From Plantago elongata (lineage: Eukaryota > Streptophyta > Magnoliopsida > Lamiales > Plantaginaceae), in the NCBI GenBank assembly GCA_036897095.1, contig JAYMSP010000591.1, positions 1 through 46,169 of the forward strand: 46,169 nt of DNA. Reading direction: 5' to 3'. The notes under the pieces were generated by a model. The model did not search any database, was not told the origin of the DNA, and saw nothing but the letters and a program-made list of their open reading frames with translations. Numbering within the stretch: position 1 is the first letter of the stretch; each line of letters begins with the position of its first letter. Both the position numbers and the translations under genes were made by a program. Of this stretch, positions 10,148-28,500 are shown piece by piece.

Positions 10148-13100
10148 ATGAAAAGATTTTTCCAGCCAGTACAGAAAGATGGCTCTTTTAAAAAACCCAA
10201 CCTCTCATCTTCTTCCCCATCCTCTAAAGCTTGTGAACAAACAAATGGTTCTGCTGCTCAAGTGTGTAACAATGCCTCGAGCAGAGACCCAACCAAATTT
10301 GTCACATGGAATGCCAATAGTTTTTTGCTCAGGATCAAGAACAACTTGACTGAATTGTGCAAGTTCGTAGAGGAGCTCGACCCTGATGTCATTGCTATAC
10401 AGGTAGCTCAATTCATTAATGGGTTGTTGAAAAGTTGCAATTTTGGGGCTGGGTATCAAGGTTTTGATTTGCTTATGTTATGGAAAGATGATTTTTTTTT
10501 TTTTTTTGTGTCTTGGGGTTTTTACTTTGGAGTTTGGGGCATGTTACTGTCACAATGTGTTTGGTGTTCTTGTTTGCTAATTTTTGTCATACTTGTTCAG
10601 TCTAGTGACTATCATAGTGCTGTGATCACATTAAGCTAGTTGTAATCTGAACTTAATGCCTGATAAAATGCTGGCCAATTCATAATTCAGGATTTTTTTA
10701 GAGTTTGGTGTGGTTGTATGCTCTACTGAGGAAGTCCAAGGTCTTGTTATTTGTTTAGAAAACGCTCAGTTTTTATCATTTGTGTGATTGTGTCCGTGCT
10801 TCGATAATTTGGCATACATTATTTGAGCTAATGATTAGATATATGATGGATTATGCTTGATTCAGCATACATTATTTGTGCTCACTTGTAGATTATGATA
10901 CTTGGTTCTATTTCACTGTCTGCTTCTTTTGAGTTCTTAACATTTTATTATACTATCATTTATCTTATGTGATGTGCACTTTTGCATCTTCTCATCTCAA
11001 AAGTGGTAAGTAGTTCGGGGCCTAGCTTGTTTATCTAAGCTCCTGTAGTTGGGTTTCTTGGATAAATGTGTGTCTATGGGTTTCTCTGAATCTGTATTTT
11101 TGACAGGAAGTCAGAATGCCAGCAGCTGGTTCTAAGGGTGCGCCAAAAAATCCAAGGGAGATTAAGGACGACACTAGTTCCTCACGGGAGGAAAAGCAGG
11201 TAAAGTTCCTTTATTCCCCAAGTCATAGTAAGTTATTGTGAAGATCAGATATGTTAGTCAAGTATCTTGTTGACCATTCAACAAATGTTTAAATTTGCAA
11301 GACATTGTCTTAATCCAGTAGCTTACTAGATTGATATTCTTTTCTTTTTTGTCGTGCAGATTATTATGCGTGCCTTATCAAAGGCACCATTCAACAATTA
11401 TAACGTGTGGTGGTCTCTTGCAGACTCAAAATACGCCGGAACTGCATTGTTAATAAAGAGGTGCTGCACACCCAAAAAGGTTTATTTCTCACTAGATCAA
11501 AAAGGTTTGTTGGAACTACCATGAAATATATCTTTGCTATAATTCTGCATAATAGTAGTTGTTATGGTCTTCTTTTTATCCTAGTTAACATTGGCGCATT
11601 AGAAAGAAGTCGCTTTATATATGTACTTCTTTTCAGGTTCAAAACATGAACCCGATGGCCGGGTAATTCTAGCAGAATTTGAGTCATTGCGTTTATTGAA
11701 TACTTATGTTCCTAATAATGGATGGAAGGAAGAAGAGAACTCATTTCCAAGGAGAAGAAAATGGGATAAGAGGATGCTGGAATTTGTTACAAAAGATTCT
11801 GATAAGCCCCTTATCTGGTGTGGAGATCTTAATGTGAGGTATGCCCCTGCTGTTGTAACTCTACCCTCACTATTTCTTCCACATTATTTTGCAACCCTCT
11901 CATGTATATTCTTGTTTCACTCGTATATTCCAGTGGGAAGATAAATGGTTCTTTGTTTGAAGATTTCCCCTGAAAATTATGTCCATCTGTGCTCTTAAAT
12001 CTTAATAATGATTTATATTAGCTGTGGAGTGTGTCCTCTCAGATGTATCTTAAACCAGCTTAGGTACATCTGAATAGATCCATAAACTATTGTTAGGTAG
12101 TTTCTGCAATATTTTCTAAAAGTAGCTAGTGAGCTATTTGTGGATCTTACGCCATTTTAAGATGTTTCCATTTGTGGCTTGTGCTTTCTACTAGCAACAG
12201 TTTAGCCTTAGGTGCTTCTGCAATATAGTAGACTTGAAGCTATCCTTTGCCAGCACTTGGTGCTATAAGCCATAAGGAGCTTTAATATTCAAATCTAGTA
12301 AAGACGCTATTTCTAAAAGCCCATTCAAATACCCACTTAGTTTGACTAACTGCAAAATCGCCTCTTTGGTTTATGTTTTGGATAAATACAATGCAAGCTT
12401 TTTTCTCACATGCTGACCATTCTTCTGTGGTGATAAACTCAAGATTTTCTGATACTGCACATTGCACAAATTGTTACTGTTAAAATTAATTTTAGTATTT
12501 GAACATTCTATTATGAATTTTTAAGTGACAAAGGGATGGCTTCAAACTTTTAGTGCTTACATCAGAATTTCTTTGTTGAATTCTAGATATATGATCTTGG
12601 TTAATTGTCAGTTTGTTGACCACTTGTTCTCCATCAAGTCGATTTTCCTGTACCTTACCATATAAAAAAAAAGTTAATTATTCTGTAGGTAATTTGCATT
12701 ATGCCTGTGAATGTCCTTTTTCTTTTGTTCTTGCAATTTTCATGGTTTAGCATTTTACTTTATTCACTGTAAAAACTGTGGAATTCCTCGTTTTTATGTC
12801 CATAGAACATCCAAGTTGGAAAATACTAAATTATATGATCATGTCATTCAAATCAACCTTTATTCAGTACTCTGTTCTTAATTCCCATTCTGGTTTGCAG
12901 CCATCAAGATATTGATGTGAGCCATCCAGAGTTTTTCAGTGCACAAAAACTCAATGGTTATGTGCCACCAAACAAAGAGGTAATGATTCCATAGGGGGTA
13001 ATTGTTCCGCCTTCCGAAGAACCTAATACCTTTATTTTCCGGAGAATGTATGTCATCATACCTCAGTTGTCTGTCTCTCCTGTTAGGTTTATAGAACTTG

Positions 13101-14786
13101 CGCTTGTAGTTACACATACATATTGTTCATTGTCTATGGTCTGCAAATCTGCATTACAGTCACTGAAATCAAATTTTTATATACTTATTTATGGTCATGG
13201 TGGACGTGGTCAACGTTCATTGGGTTGTTTTTATCGAGACAGCTTGTGTGTGTCAGAGCATGCATAGATGCCTATTGTAGTTAAGAAAATCTGTATGACG
13301 TGTGTTTTGCTTTTGGTTCATTTATCTACTTGGCAATTTGATGCTAGAGATTTATATTGCAAAGGGGTAAACCAGAATTACCGTTAACAAGACCTGTCAT
13401 TGTTGATTTTCATAAATCTAACAGACACTGACTTCAACTGATATCATATAGGACTGTGGGCAACCTGGATTTACATTGTCTGAGAGAAACCGGTTTGGTA
13501 CTATTCTAAAAGAGTATGTGTTCTGATATCCATGTGTTTCACTGAAGTTAAGTAATTTCTCAACAGGCTTTAAACCTGTATGAGACAGCTTTTGGTCTTA
13601 ATCAGTAGGTTCCAACAATTTTATTCTCCTGTATTTGGACTCAAATATGTGTGCACCCAGGGGAAAGCTGGTGGACGCATATAGGTATCTGCACAAGGAT
13701 AAAGACATGGAGGGTGGCTTCTCCTGGTCTGGAAACCCTATTGGGAAGTAAGTATAACTGTGATATTTTGTGTGGTTACATTCCCACTAGAAAGTGATTC
13801 TGACAAGAACAAAAGTAAAAAGTGAAATTGCTTGGGTAAATCTTATCTTTTTCTAAATTGAAGTTTATAGAATCTCATGCGCATTACAAACTGTGGTGCA
13901 GGTATCGTGGGAAAAGGATGAGGATTGACTATCTTCTTGTTGACGAGAAATTAAGAGAAAGGATTGTTGCTTGCGAAATTCATGGACATGGCATTGAACT
14001 GGAAGGTAGTATTGCCATAAAACTCTGACCCTTAATTTTGTAAACTAGACTAACTTTATGTTTTAATTCTTAATTCATTTGGTTTTGAATTCATGATTTT
14101 GGTATCTATGAAATCTCAATAAACCATTGCCAGCGAAACATCTTTTTTTCATAAAATATTTCACACTTGTAGATGAATGCGTTGGTAAAGTATCATGCAA
14201 CTATCTCAAAGTTCTTAGATTTCACATGAAAGAAATCATATTTAGCTTTTTTTGTTTCTTTATTGGTTGATACACATTACTACATAAGAAAATGACCTGT
14301 GCTAGTATGGTGAAACATCAGTAAACGAACGTATCTTCAGTAACTTCTATAACTTTTAGCTTGATACAATCTGGACTGGAGAAAACCCCTTAAATGAAAC
14401 ATTATACTAGTTGAAATACCATGGGAGTTTAATATCAAGCACATTGGACATCTTATAATATTGATGCCCAACGTTTAATTAGTTTTATGGTACTGATTGC
14501 TGAATGTAGATAATCCTTTGATGCCCTATGCATGAGTTCTTCTGAATCCTGACTTCAACTGGTTACAGGTTTCTATGGGAGTGATCATTGCCCGGTATCC
14601 CTCGTGCTCTCAGATGCAAATCCGACTTCTGATCCTCCTGCAATTCCTGAGCTGCCTGACTCAGATACAAAACCGACCTCTGATCTTCCTGCAATTTCTG
14701 AGCTGCCAGACTCAGATACAAATCCGACCTCTGATCCTCCAGCGATTGAGCTGCAAGACTCAGATCAGACTTCCAATGGGAACTAG
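10148..14786 (+). CDS. APE1L: DNA-(apurinic/apyrimidinic site) endonuclease APE1L
   Basis: An exonuclease III/APE-family nuclease of base-excision repair; APE1L in plants processes abasic sites and blocked 3' ends during repair and active DNA demethylation. Exons: 10148-10402, 11107-11199, 11360-11504, 11637-11838, 12901-12979, 13452-13513, 13661-13747, 13902-14005, 14569-14786; all phases agree and give 414 residues. Catalytic landmarks: Asn55 in WNANS, Glu86 in IQEVRMP (the first codon after intron 1), TYVPNNGW, WCGDLNVSH, the MRIDYLLVDE Asp, and GSDHCPVSL with the catalytic Asp-His. The N-terminus MKRFFQP closely resembles the Arabidopsis protein as remembered. The C-terminus is about 50 residues longer because of three 17-residue repeats. 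It is convergent with the minus-strand gene at 15273-16165. Confidence 0.95.
14619..14768 (+). repeat. 51-bp in-frame coding minisatellite in the APE1L C-terminus
   Basis: Three units start at 14619, 14670 and 14721 and encode NPTSDPPAIPELPDSDT, KPTSDLPAISELPDSDT and a shorter NPTSDPPAIELQDSDQ (two codons lost). The period is 51 nt, so every length change by whole units keeps the frame. The tail lies after the last catalytic motif (SDHCP) and is acidic and Pro/Ser-rich, hence probably disordered. Confidence 0.95.
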
Positions 14787-15272
14787 TTTTTCCAATTGAG
14801 AAAGCATTAGCTAGATCCTGATTTATCATTAATTGTGAATCCTAACCTGAGTTCTGTCCACTGAAGTGTGAACTGCTTAATTTAAGTCAACTTTGTGTTA
14901 GCATTCTCAATCTAATCTTTAGGAACCAGAAGTGATCCACATTGTATAAGATAGTGGAGCTGCAATTTTTTCCTTCCTTTCTTCAGTGTGTGCTAGTACA
15001 TTTCAATTTTCACAAATTGCATCGGAACAGGTACGAACCGAGTCTTATGAAGTAAGAATTCCATTGACCTACTAATCAAATTAAAGAAATTTTGGTGAAT
15101 TGCACTAATAACTAAAGGGGGAATGAGCACAAATGGTGCAATTGCTGAAGAAATTACCATAGTCGTACACATGAAACAGGTTCGCATGTTACAAACTTGC
15201 AATCAAATATACTAGTACAAGATAACACACCATAATACACCAGGAGACATGCAACCACACCTAGCAAACAAA
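14787..15272. other. Convergent 3' region between APE1L and the minus-strand gene
   Basis: Presumed 3' UTRs of both neighbours. No ORF or element was recognised. Confidence 0.5.
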
Positions 15273-16165
15273 TCAACAATGATCAATTGCCTCTTCCTTA
15301 GGGTTCCTGCCTTTCTTCTTAGTAATCATCAAGTCACTCAAAAGCCGGTTGCCCATGAAGTCTTTCATCATAAACACTTTGATGACATCCTGTGGAGTTT
15401 CAGACCCAGGATAGTGAATGTCACTAGGTGCAGGTTTTGCACAACTTACAGCAAGGATACCAGCCGGGTCACCCGTTTTTGGGCCAGCATTGGAGTTTTT
15501 TAACTTGTCTTCAAGTACCTTGAGCTTCTGATCAATAAGTTTCTCCTGCTTGACATCGTTCATGGTATCCGAGAGAATCTTGGAAATTGCAGATCCCCCT
15601 AGACTCATTAGAATTTGATCAAGAGTAATAAGAACCAGTAAAAACCAATTCAGATTGGTAGTGTGAAAGTCAGTTTTTTAATACTGCCTCCGCGCCATTA
15701 ATAACTTACCATCGCTCCACATTTTCGGCATTATCTTATCGATATCACAAATTTAACATCTAAAACAAAACTTCGACTCAACTCCAGTTTAGTTACTATT
15801 CATCAATCAAATACAAAACTAACTCAAGCAAACTGCTGTATTGGAAACTTGTTAAAGTTAAAGCCTTTAGTTAATCTTGCTACATCAAACAGGAAAATCA
15901 AGAATGGCTAGAAGGTTAGTAAGTAATTACCAGGGATGATCTTGTAACCTTCTTTGACAGCATAAAGGCCAGCATTTTTAGCAAACTTGGTGGTGTAAAG
16001 ACCCATTTTTGATCGAGTTTCTTCATCAGGCATCCATTGATCGGCAGCACCTTTTACAGCCGCTGAGCTATAGGAGTAGGTGGCTTGGCAGCCACTCTTG
16101 ATGGTATCTGGTGCATTCTCTTTCACTGAGTTAGCTGTTGATCCAATCCACTCCCAAATCCCCAT
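15273..16165 (-). CDS. Small plant protein of unknown function
   Basis: Two exons, 15931-16165 and 15273-15598, joined in phase (GT at 15930-15929, AG at 15600-15599), give 186 residues. I do not recognise the family. Exon 1 begins MGIWEWIGSTANSVKENAPD and contains a Ser/Ala/Tyr-rich stretch (TYSYSSAAVKGAADQWMP) and KFAKNAGLYAVKEGYKIIPG. Exon 2 is more polar: a probable amphipathic helix (KQEKLIDQKLKVLEDKLK), a Pro-rich stretch and a basic end (ITKKKGRNPKEEA). There is no signal peptide or clear membrane segment, although the amphipathic repeats around residues 10-80 could associate with membranes. The clean splice sites and even composition suggest a real gene. Confidence 0.72.
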
Positions 16166-17641
16166 TTCTCAATCGCACTATTGCTACTAGATTGATTGCT
16201 CTTAATCAATAAACAAAGATTAGTACTAGTAGTAGACTAAAAGCAAACAAAGCCAGAGTCTTTAAAGTGTTCCATTTTCCACTGTTCTTGCCTTTTCCCC
16301 AGGTGAACATGTCCACCCCAAGGCCCTTTATTTCCATCTTAGACCTCTTACACCAGTCCTGTCGGAAAATAAAAATTCATTTTGTTTACGAGTTGAGCAA
16401 AGCTCGCACTCGATAAAAACACGAGCACAAAGATATTTGGATTGGTTTGTATTTTAAACTCTATCTTCGATCACGAATTTACTGTCATTCATTTTATATT
16501 TTATTTTTCCTTTTTAAGTTGAGTCTACCACTCATTCAGAGATTCAAGGAGAGATTTGAGAGCTTGTACACCAACTATTCCTTTATGTTGAACTATGAAT
16601 AATTTTTTTAAAGGATTGAAGTGTACGATCTATTAATTTGAAAATGCGAAGAATGGAAGCTTGACGCACTCCCTAACTACGTCCCTACTTGAATTCAATC
16701 CCTATGTCAAATAAACCAAATCTTGTTTTTATATTTGTCACTATGGCATGTCATTAGTTCATTAAAATGAGACCATGCATAATCTGGAAAAACATAAGAT
16801 ATGTGATTTACATGTATTATATTTACCACCAACTTTGTGTCCATCAGAAATACTGCAAGAATTTATTGGACTTATGGGTTGGTCAACATTCCAACATTTA
16901 GATTTATAACACAAACGGAAAAAAATAAAACGTCAAGTTGCATCACGATAATTTCAAATTTTTCTTATTTTATAACTATTATCTAAAATTCTCTCCTAAA
17001 ATGCAAAGTTAAATATCACAATGTGTCATAAATATACATGTATTATTCATGAACCCTATGAATCAGAATGATATACACTCTTCCAGATTAAGTATTTTTC
17101 ATAATTCTAACTTTATGTATCACGTTAAGTTTATTTGTAGTTAATTGTTAAAGTAATCTAGAAAAAGAATCAAGATAAAGTAAAAGAGCAATACTACACT
17201 ATACCGTAAGATAGATGAATTTAAAATTCGAAATCGTATTATGATATAGTATACGAGATTATTTGGGAGTCGGAATATTAATAGCATACGACGACAGTCA
17301 CCATCCATACCGTCTACCAAAAGCCCACGGTTAAAACCCCACTCGCTCACTCACTCTCATCGCATGCTCCACTTCTTACTTACCCTTTCTTTCCTCTGTT
17401 CATCTCTCTACCCCAAACAAAATCCGTAAAACAGAGTAGACCAAAAACATAATTACACAAACCCAAAAACAGAGCAGCAAAACCTTCCTACATCAATAAA
17501 GTAGGAATCTTTCCTCACTTCCCAATCCCAATTTTCCGTTCAATGAAACCCCAGATCCCACTCCAATTGAACACACATTAGGGTGTGTTTCTTTTCTGGG
17601 TTTTCGTTTTTTCAATTGTGAGTCCTCTTCTTCGGTTAAAA
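16166..17641. other. Divergent intergenic region and REF6 leader
   Basis: The upstream region shared by the minus-strand gene starting at 16165 and REF6. From about 17340 to 17641 it is C/A-rich and pyrimidine-rich, like a transcribed plant 5' UTR. An in-frame ATG at 17585 precedes the chosen REF6 start but would add only a hydrophobic stretch. No TATA box or element was assigned. Confidence 0.5.
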
Positions 17642-24294
<6,653 letters not shown>

Positions 24295-25348
24295 GTAAGA
24301 ATGAATAACTTGGCTGATGAATAAGTTGGTGATTTGATTGGGAGAGAGATTTAGGCCTAGAGTGGTAACTTATGATTCAGGGTACAGATCTGCGTTGATT
24401 AATTGTTAGGATTCCTAGTCTGGTTCTTTCATCTTAACTCAGGATATTTATTTCATTGTTCAAAGTTCAACCTGTATTTTCTGCAAAAGCAGAAATTTAA
24501 CATGTCCAACTTTGTTTTCACTGGATAAATTGCTGTTTTTATTGGTTTACAGGTTTTGAGTTTTCTTGTGCTTATGGATGGTCCAGCCCGGTTTAGCTCC
24601 TATCGACCGGGCTTCATGCTGTACATGGGCCGGGTCCAGGCTTATTTTTAGGCCTGTGAGCCTTCTGACCTGACCCCTCATTGAAGTTTTAAACAGATAC
24701 TGTGTACTTCTTTTTGTGGATAAAAACTCAATTGGAAATGTGAGTTCAATCTCAAATCCTAGCATCAAATTCAATTCTACACTCTACTTGGGTTTAGGTG
24801 ATGCACTTGAATAAAGCGTTGGATGATTACTAGTACAACAAAGTAGGAGTAACTCAGTGTGTCCCGCGAATTCAGAATATTTTGTATCAGAATATTTTGT
24901 ATCGTGTATAAATTTAATAATATTTTTCAATTTAATTAATAGGTATACGTAGTGTGTATCGCATTTAATGCACTCCGTCTCTAGATTTAAATATTACGTA
25001 CCTATTTTTATTTATGACACTATACAAAATCACATTCTCATTTTTATCAAATTACATTCCAATACGACCTAAGATATAGATCATACGTGTCAAACTAAAA
25101 TGTGTTGTATTATAAAATATTATACCGATACTTATAATTATTTATTCGATATCTACGATTTCGAAACAACATAAAATGAAATCACCATAAATTATTCCAA
25201 AATGAGATACGTAACTTTAAGAAAATCATAATTTTAGAAACATCTGGTCAAATCCAAAGGTAAGAAAGTGCATGATTTTAGTGATATCCGAGTGAGTGTA
25301 ATAAGAAATATAAAAGAAACTGAAAAAAGAAAAAGAAGAAGAAGAAAT
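24295..25348. other. REF6 3' region and intergenic spacer
   Basis: Probable REF6 3' UTR up to about 24550. At about 24580-24680 lies a GC-rich patch of GGGCCGGGTCC-like words typical of eroded plant repeats. At about 24875-24905 the 15-mer AGAATATTTTGTATC occurs twice in tandem. No ORF was recognised. Confidence 0.5.
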
Positions 25349-25356
25349 TATAAAAG
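25349..25356 (+). promoter_or_regulatory. Probable TATA box of the CCCH zinc-finger gene
   Basis: TATAAAAG follows a purine-rich GAAGAAGAAG stretch and lies about 190 nt before the first likely ATG. Its spacing to a start site near 25380-25390 is plausible. Confidence 0.5.
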
Positions 25357-25507
25357 GGCAAGAAAAACCATGAGCCATCGTTAATGCAAGATTGTTGTTA
25401 ATGTTTACTTGCAGTTGTTGTGAGTGATCAGAGAAAGAAAGAAAAGCAAACCCTTTTCACATTCTTCCGATTTCATTCCATTTCCAGTGTGAAACCAGGC
25501 TTTAGGG

Positions 25508-25533
25508 TTTTTTTTTTTTTTTTTTTTTTTTTT
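25508..25533 (+). repeat. 26-nt poly(T) tract in the CCCH gene leader
   Basis: An uninterrupted run of 26 T lies 9 nt before the ATG at 25543. In the upstream-extended frame (ATG 25420) it would encode a poly-Phe run, which argues for a start after the tract. Such a run is unstable and prone to sequencing length error. Confidence 0.9.
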
Positions 25534-25542
25534 GCTTTTGTC

Positions 25543-28500
25543 ATGTTGAAAAACCACCATGTCATGTCTGAATCATCATCATCTTCTGTACAATCCCCGA
25601 TTGGGAAATCGGGATTAGGGCTTCTGGTTCCAGATTGTGACACACTTGCTTCTGTGTCTGTTTTGGCTGAGAATGTTGGAGATTCTGTGATGCAGGAAAA
25701 GGGGGAAAGTGAGCTGAGGGATGAGATTGAGAGGGAGATTTATAAGCTCACGTTGGAGCAGGCTGAGATCGAGGATCTTGAAAAAAAATCTTATCTTGCT
25801 GGAGAGGAGAGTGTTCAAGGGGTGGAAGTGAAGGTGACTGATTTTGAAAAATCTGATCTTGGTGAGAAGGAGAAGAAGAGTGTAGAAAGGGATTTTGAGG
25901 GGGGAGTGAAGGTGAGTGATCTTGATGAAGAGAAGAAGGATGTTGATGTTGTGGTGTGTGTAGAAAGAGATTTTGTGTGTGGTTTAGGGAAAGCTGATGT
26001 AGGTGAAGAGAAGAAGGTTGATGTTGAGGGTCAAGTGGAGAAGGCTGATGTTGGTGTTGTGGTGAGTAGTATAGGAGGAGGTTTTGAGAGTGACTTAGGA
26101 AAGGCTGATCTTGGTGAAGAGAAGACTGTTGATGTTGTGGTGAGTAGTATAGGAGGAGATATTGAGTGTGACTTAGGAAAGGCTGATCTTGGTGTAGATA
26201 AAAAGACTGTTGATGTTATTGAGAGTGTGGAAGGGGATGTTAAGACTCAAGAGGACAAGGCTGATCTAGGTGAAGATAAGAATGTTGATGTTGTTGGGAG
26301 TGTAGAGCGGGATTTTGAGAGTCGAGTTGAAAAGGCTGATGTAGGTGAAGAGAAGGAGGGTAATGTTGTTGAGAGTGTAGGAGAAGCTTTTGAGAGTCGA
26401 GTTGAAAAGGCTGATGTAGGTGAAGAGAAGGAGGGTAATGTTGTTGAGAGTGTAGGAGAAGCTTTTGAGAGTCGAGTTGAAAAGGCTGATGTAGGTGAAG
26501 AGAAGAACGTTAATGTTGTTGAGAGTGTAGGAGAAGCTTTTGAGAGTAAAGTGGTAAAGTCTGATCTTGGTGAAGAGAAGAATGTTAATGTTATTGAGAG
26601 TGGGGTAGTGGAGGGTGGACTGGGTCTGTCTGATGATTTTAATGATGGGAAGAATGGGTTTTCAGAAAGTGTTGTAGGAGAGAATGAGAATGGAGTGGGG
26701 GATGAGGAAAGTGTCGGAGATCAGACAGGGGATGAGGCTGGTAGGGGTGCAAGCAACAATCAGAATAGTAACAACCGGAGGAGGAGTAACTATCCGATGA
26801 GACCTGATGCAGAAGACTGCACGTATTATATGAAGTTTGGGACCTGTAAGTTTGGGTTGCAGTGCAAGTTTAATCACCCTCCCAAGAGAAAGACTCAGGT
26901 AGATGTTACTTTTATTTAAGTTGGATATGTTTAGCAGAATCCTGATTGATGTACTGTTCATGAGTAGAAATCTTATGATATGGAGTACCTTTTATTTTTT
27001 TAAACTATTTTGCTTCTAGAAAATAAGGGTTCTGATTACTTGGTTGTTGATGAGGCTTCTGGCCAAATTTGCATATCCCACTACATATTTGTCTTAGATA
27101 TGTAGAAGTTATTGGGTTTGGTTACTTGTGGAAGCATTGCCTTATCCTTGAAAGTACATCTGTCGTTTCTCAGGGCAATAAAGAAAGAGCGAAGCCCAGT
27201 GAAGAAAACTCCGAGAGGATGGGGCAGACTGATTGCAAGGTACATCATGTTGTTATTTCAATAATGGGCGTTTGGTTTGTGTGGGGACATGATCTTAATT
27301 TCTCCTAGCCGACTATTTGTATGGGTTATCTCGCATATCACTCTTGGATACTTGGTGGTGGTTATGTATTTTTGTGATGAATATAATCATTGTGTTAGTT
27401 CTGATCAGCTTCACTGAGATGTTTACTCCTTTGAAATGGTGTTTCTCTTAACGTATTCATATTACTTTACTTTCTCAGATGGTGTATGTCTTCATAAATG
27501 ATCTCTTTCTTTGTGTCTGTTCATCTATCTTTCGTGTATGCAAATGTGGTTGTTCTATGTTGGTTTGATGGCACCTCATTCAGCCCTAACTGTTTTGCAA
27601 CAAATAACTCGGATTTGCTGCAGTATCACATGACGCCAAGTGGGTGCAAGTATGGGAGGAATTGCAAATACTATCATGGTTCAGAGAATAGCTCCATATC
27701 CCTTAATCCGGAGCTTAACTTTCTAGGGTTGCCGATTCGACTGGTATTCACTCTTAAATGTTACTTGCAATTAAACTTGTGTATATAATTATATTATGTT
27801 TCCTTGTCTTTAACTGTCTATATTTTGTAAACCAAACTAAACTGGTGAGGTAGTAAAATGGGCAAATAGGAAGAAGTCTGCATCTGTTCTCCAAGACTCG
27901 ATGAGGATTCAAGGAGAAACGTATTAACACTATATAATTTTCGGAACATTTCCTTTTTCCTACATGACGGTAGAATATGAAGGGGATAGATATAAGTATA
28001 AGAAACCATTTGAACATTGCAGATTTTCGTCGAGCTGGGTTGGACCCGCTTTCATAATTCAAACATGCTAGTCATTGTTTAATTTCAATTATTGATCTGT
28101 TAAGTTTAAACATTTCAGGGAGAAAAGGAATGCCCGTATTACATGCGTACTGGGTCCTGCAAATATGGGTCAAACTGTAGGTTTCATCATCCTGAACCTA
28201 CTACTGTGGGTGGAGGAGACCCGGGATATGGAAATGGTGAATCTCATCCATCAAATCATGTGCCTGCATCGACTGTCCCATCGTGGTCTTCCCCAAGGGC
28301 TTATAATGACTCTTCTCCATATTCACCAGTAATATATCCGGCATCCCACACTGCTGCTCCTCCAAACCCTGATTGGAATCCTTCTTCAAACCCAGAGTGG
28401 AATGGATACCAGGTAATTCATTTCTATATCCTGTGAAGTATTTCAATAAACATACAACTCTTTCAGCATTCTACTTTGTTATTTAAGGTATTGGTATATC

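Noticed and set aside
14563-14829. Minus-strand ORF with LSLAAQ repeats
   Set aside because: Antisense of the APE1L C-terminal minisatellite, which opens several frames at once.
17585-17641. In-frame ATG upstream of REF6 as the true start
   Set aside because: It adds only a hydrophobic leader foreign to this nuclear family; MAATEPS at 17642 matches the family start.
24575-24690. GC-rich GGGCCGGGTCC-type patch after REF6, considered as an element end
   Set aside because: No terminal inverted repeat, target duplication or partner end could be found; left as an eroded repeat.
24961-24990. ACTCCGTCTCTAG resembling a Stowaway terminus
   Set aside because: No matching inverted end within the following kilobase.
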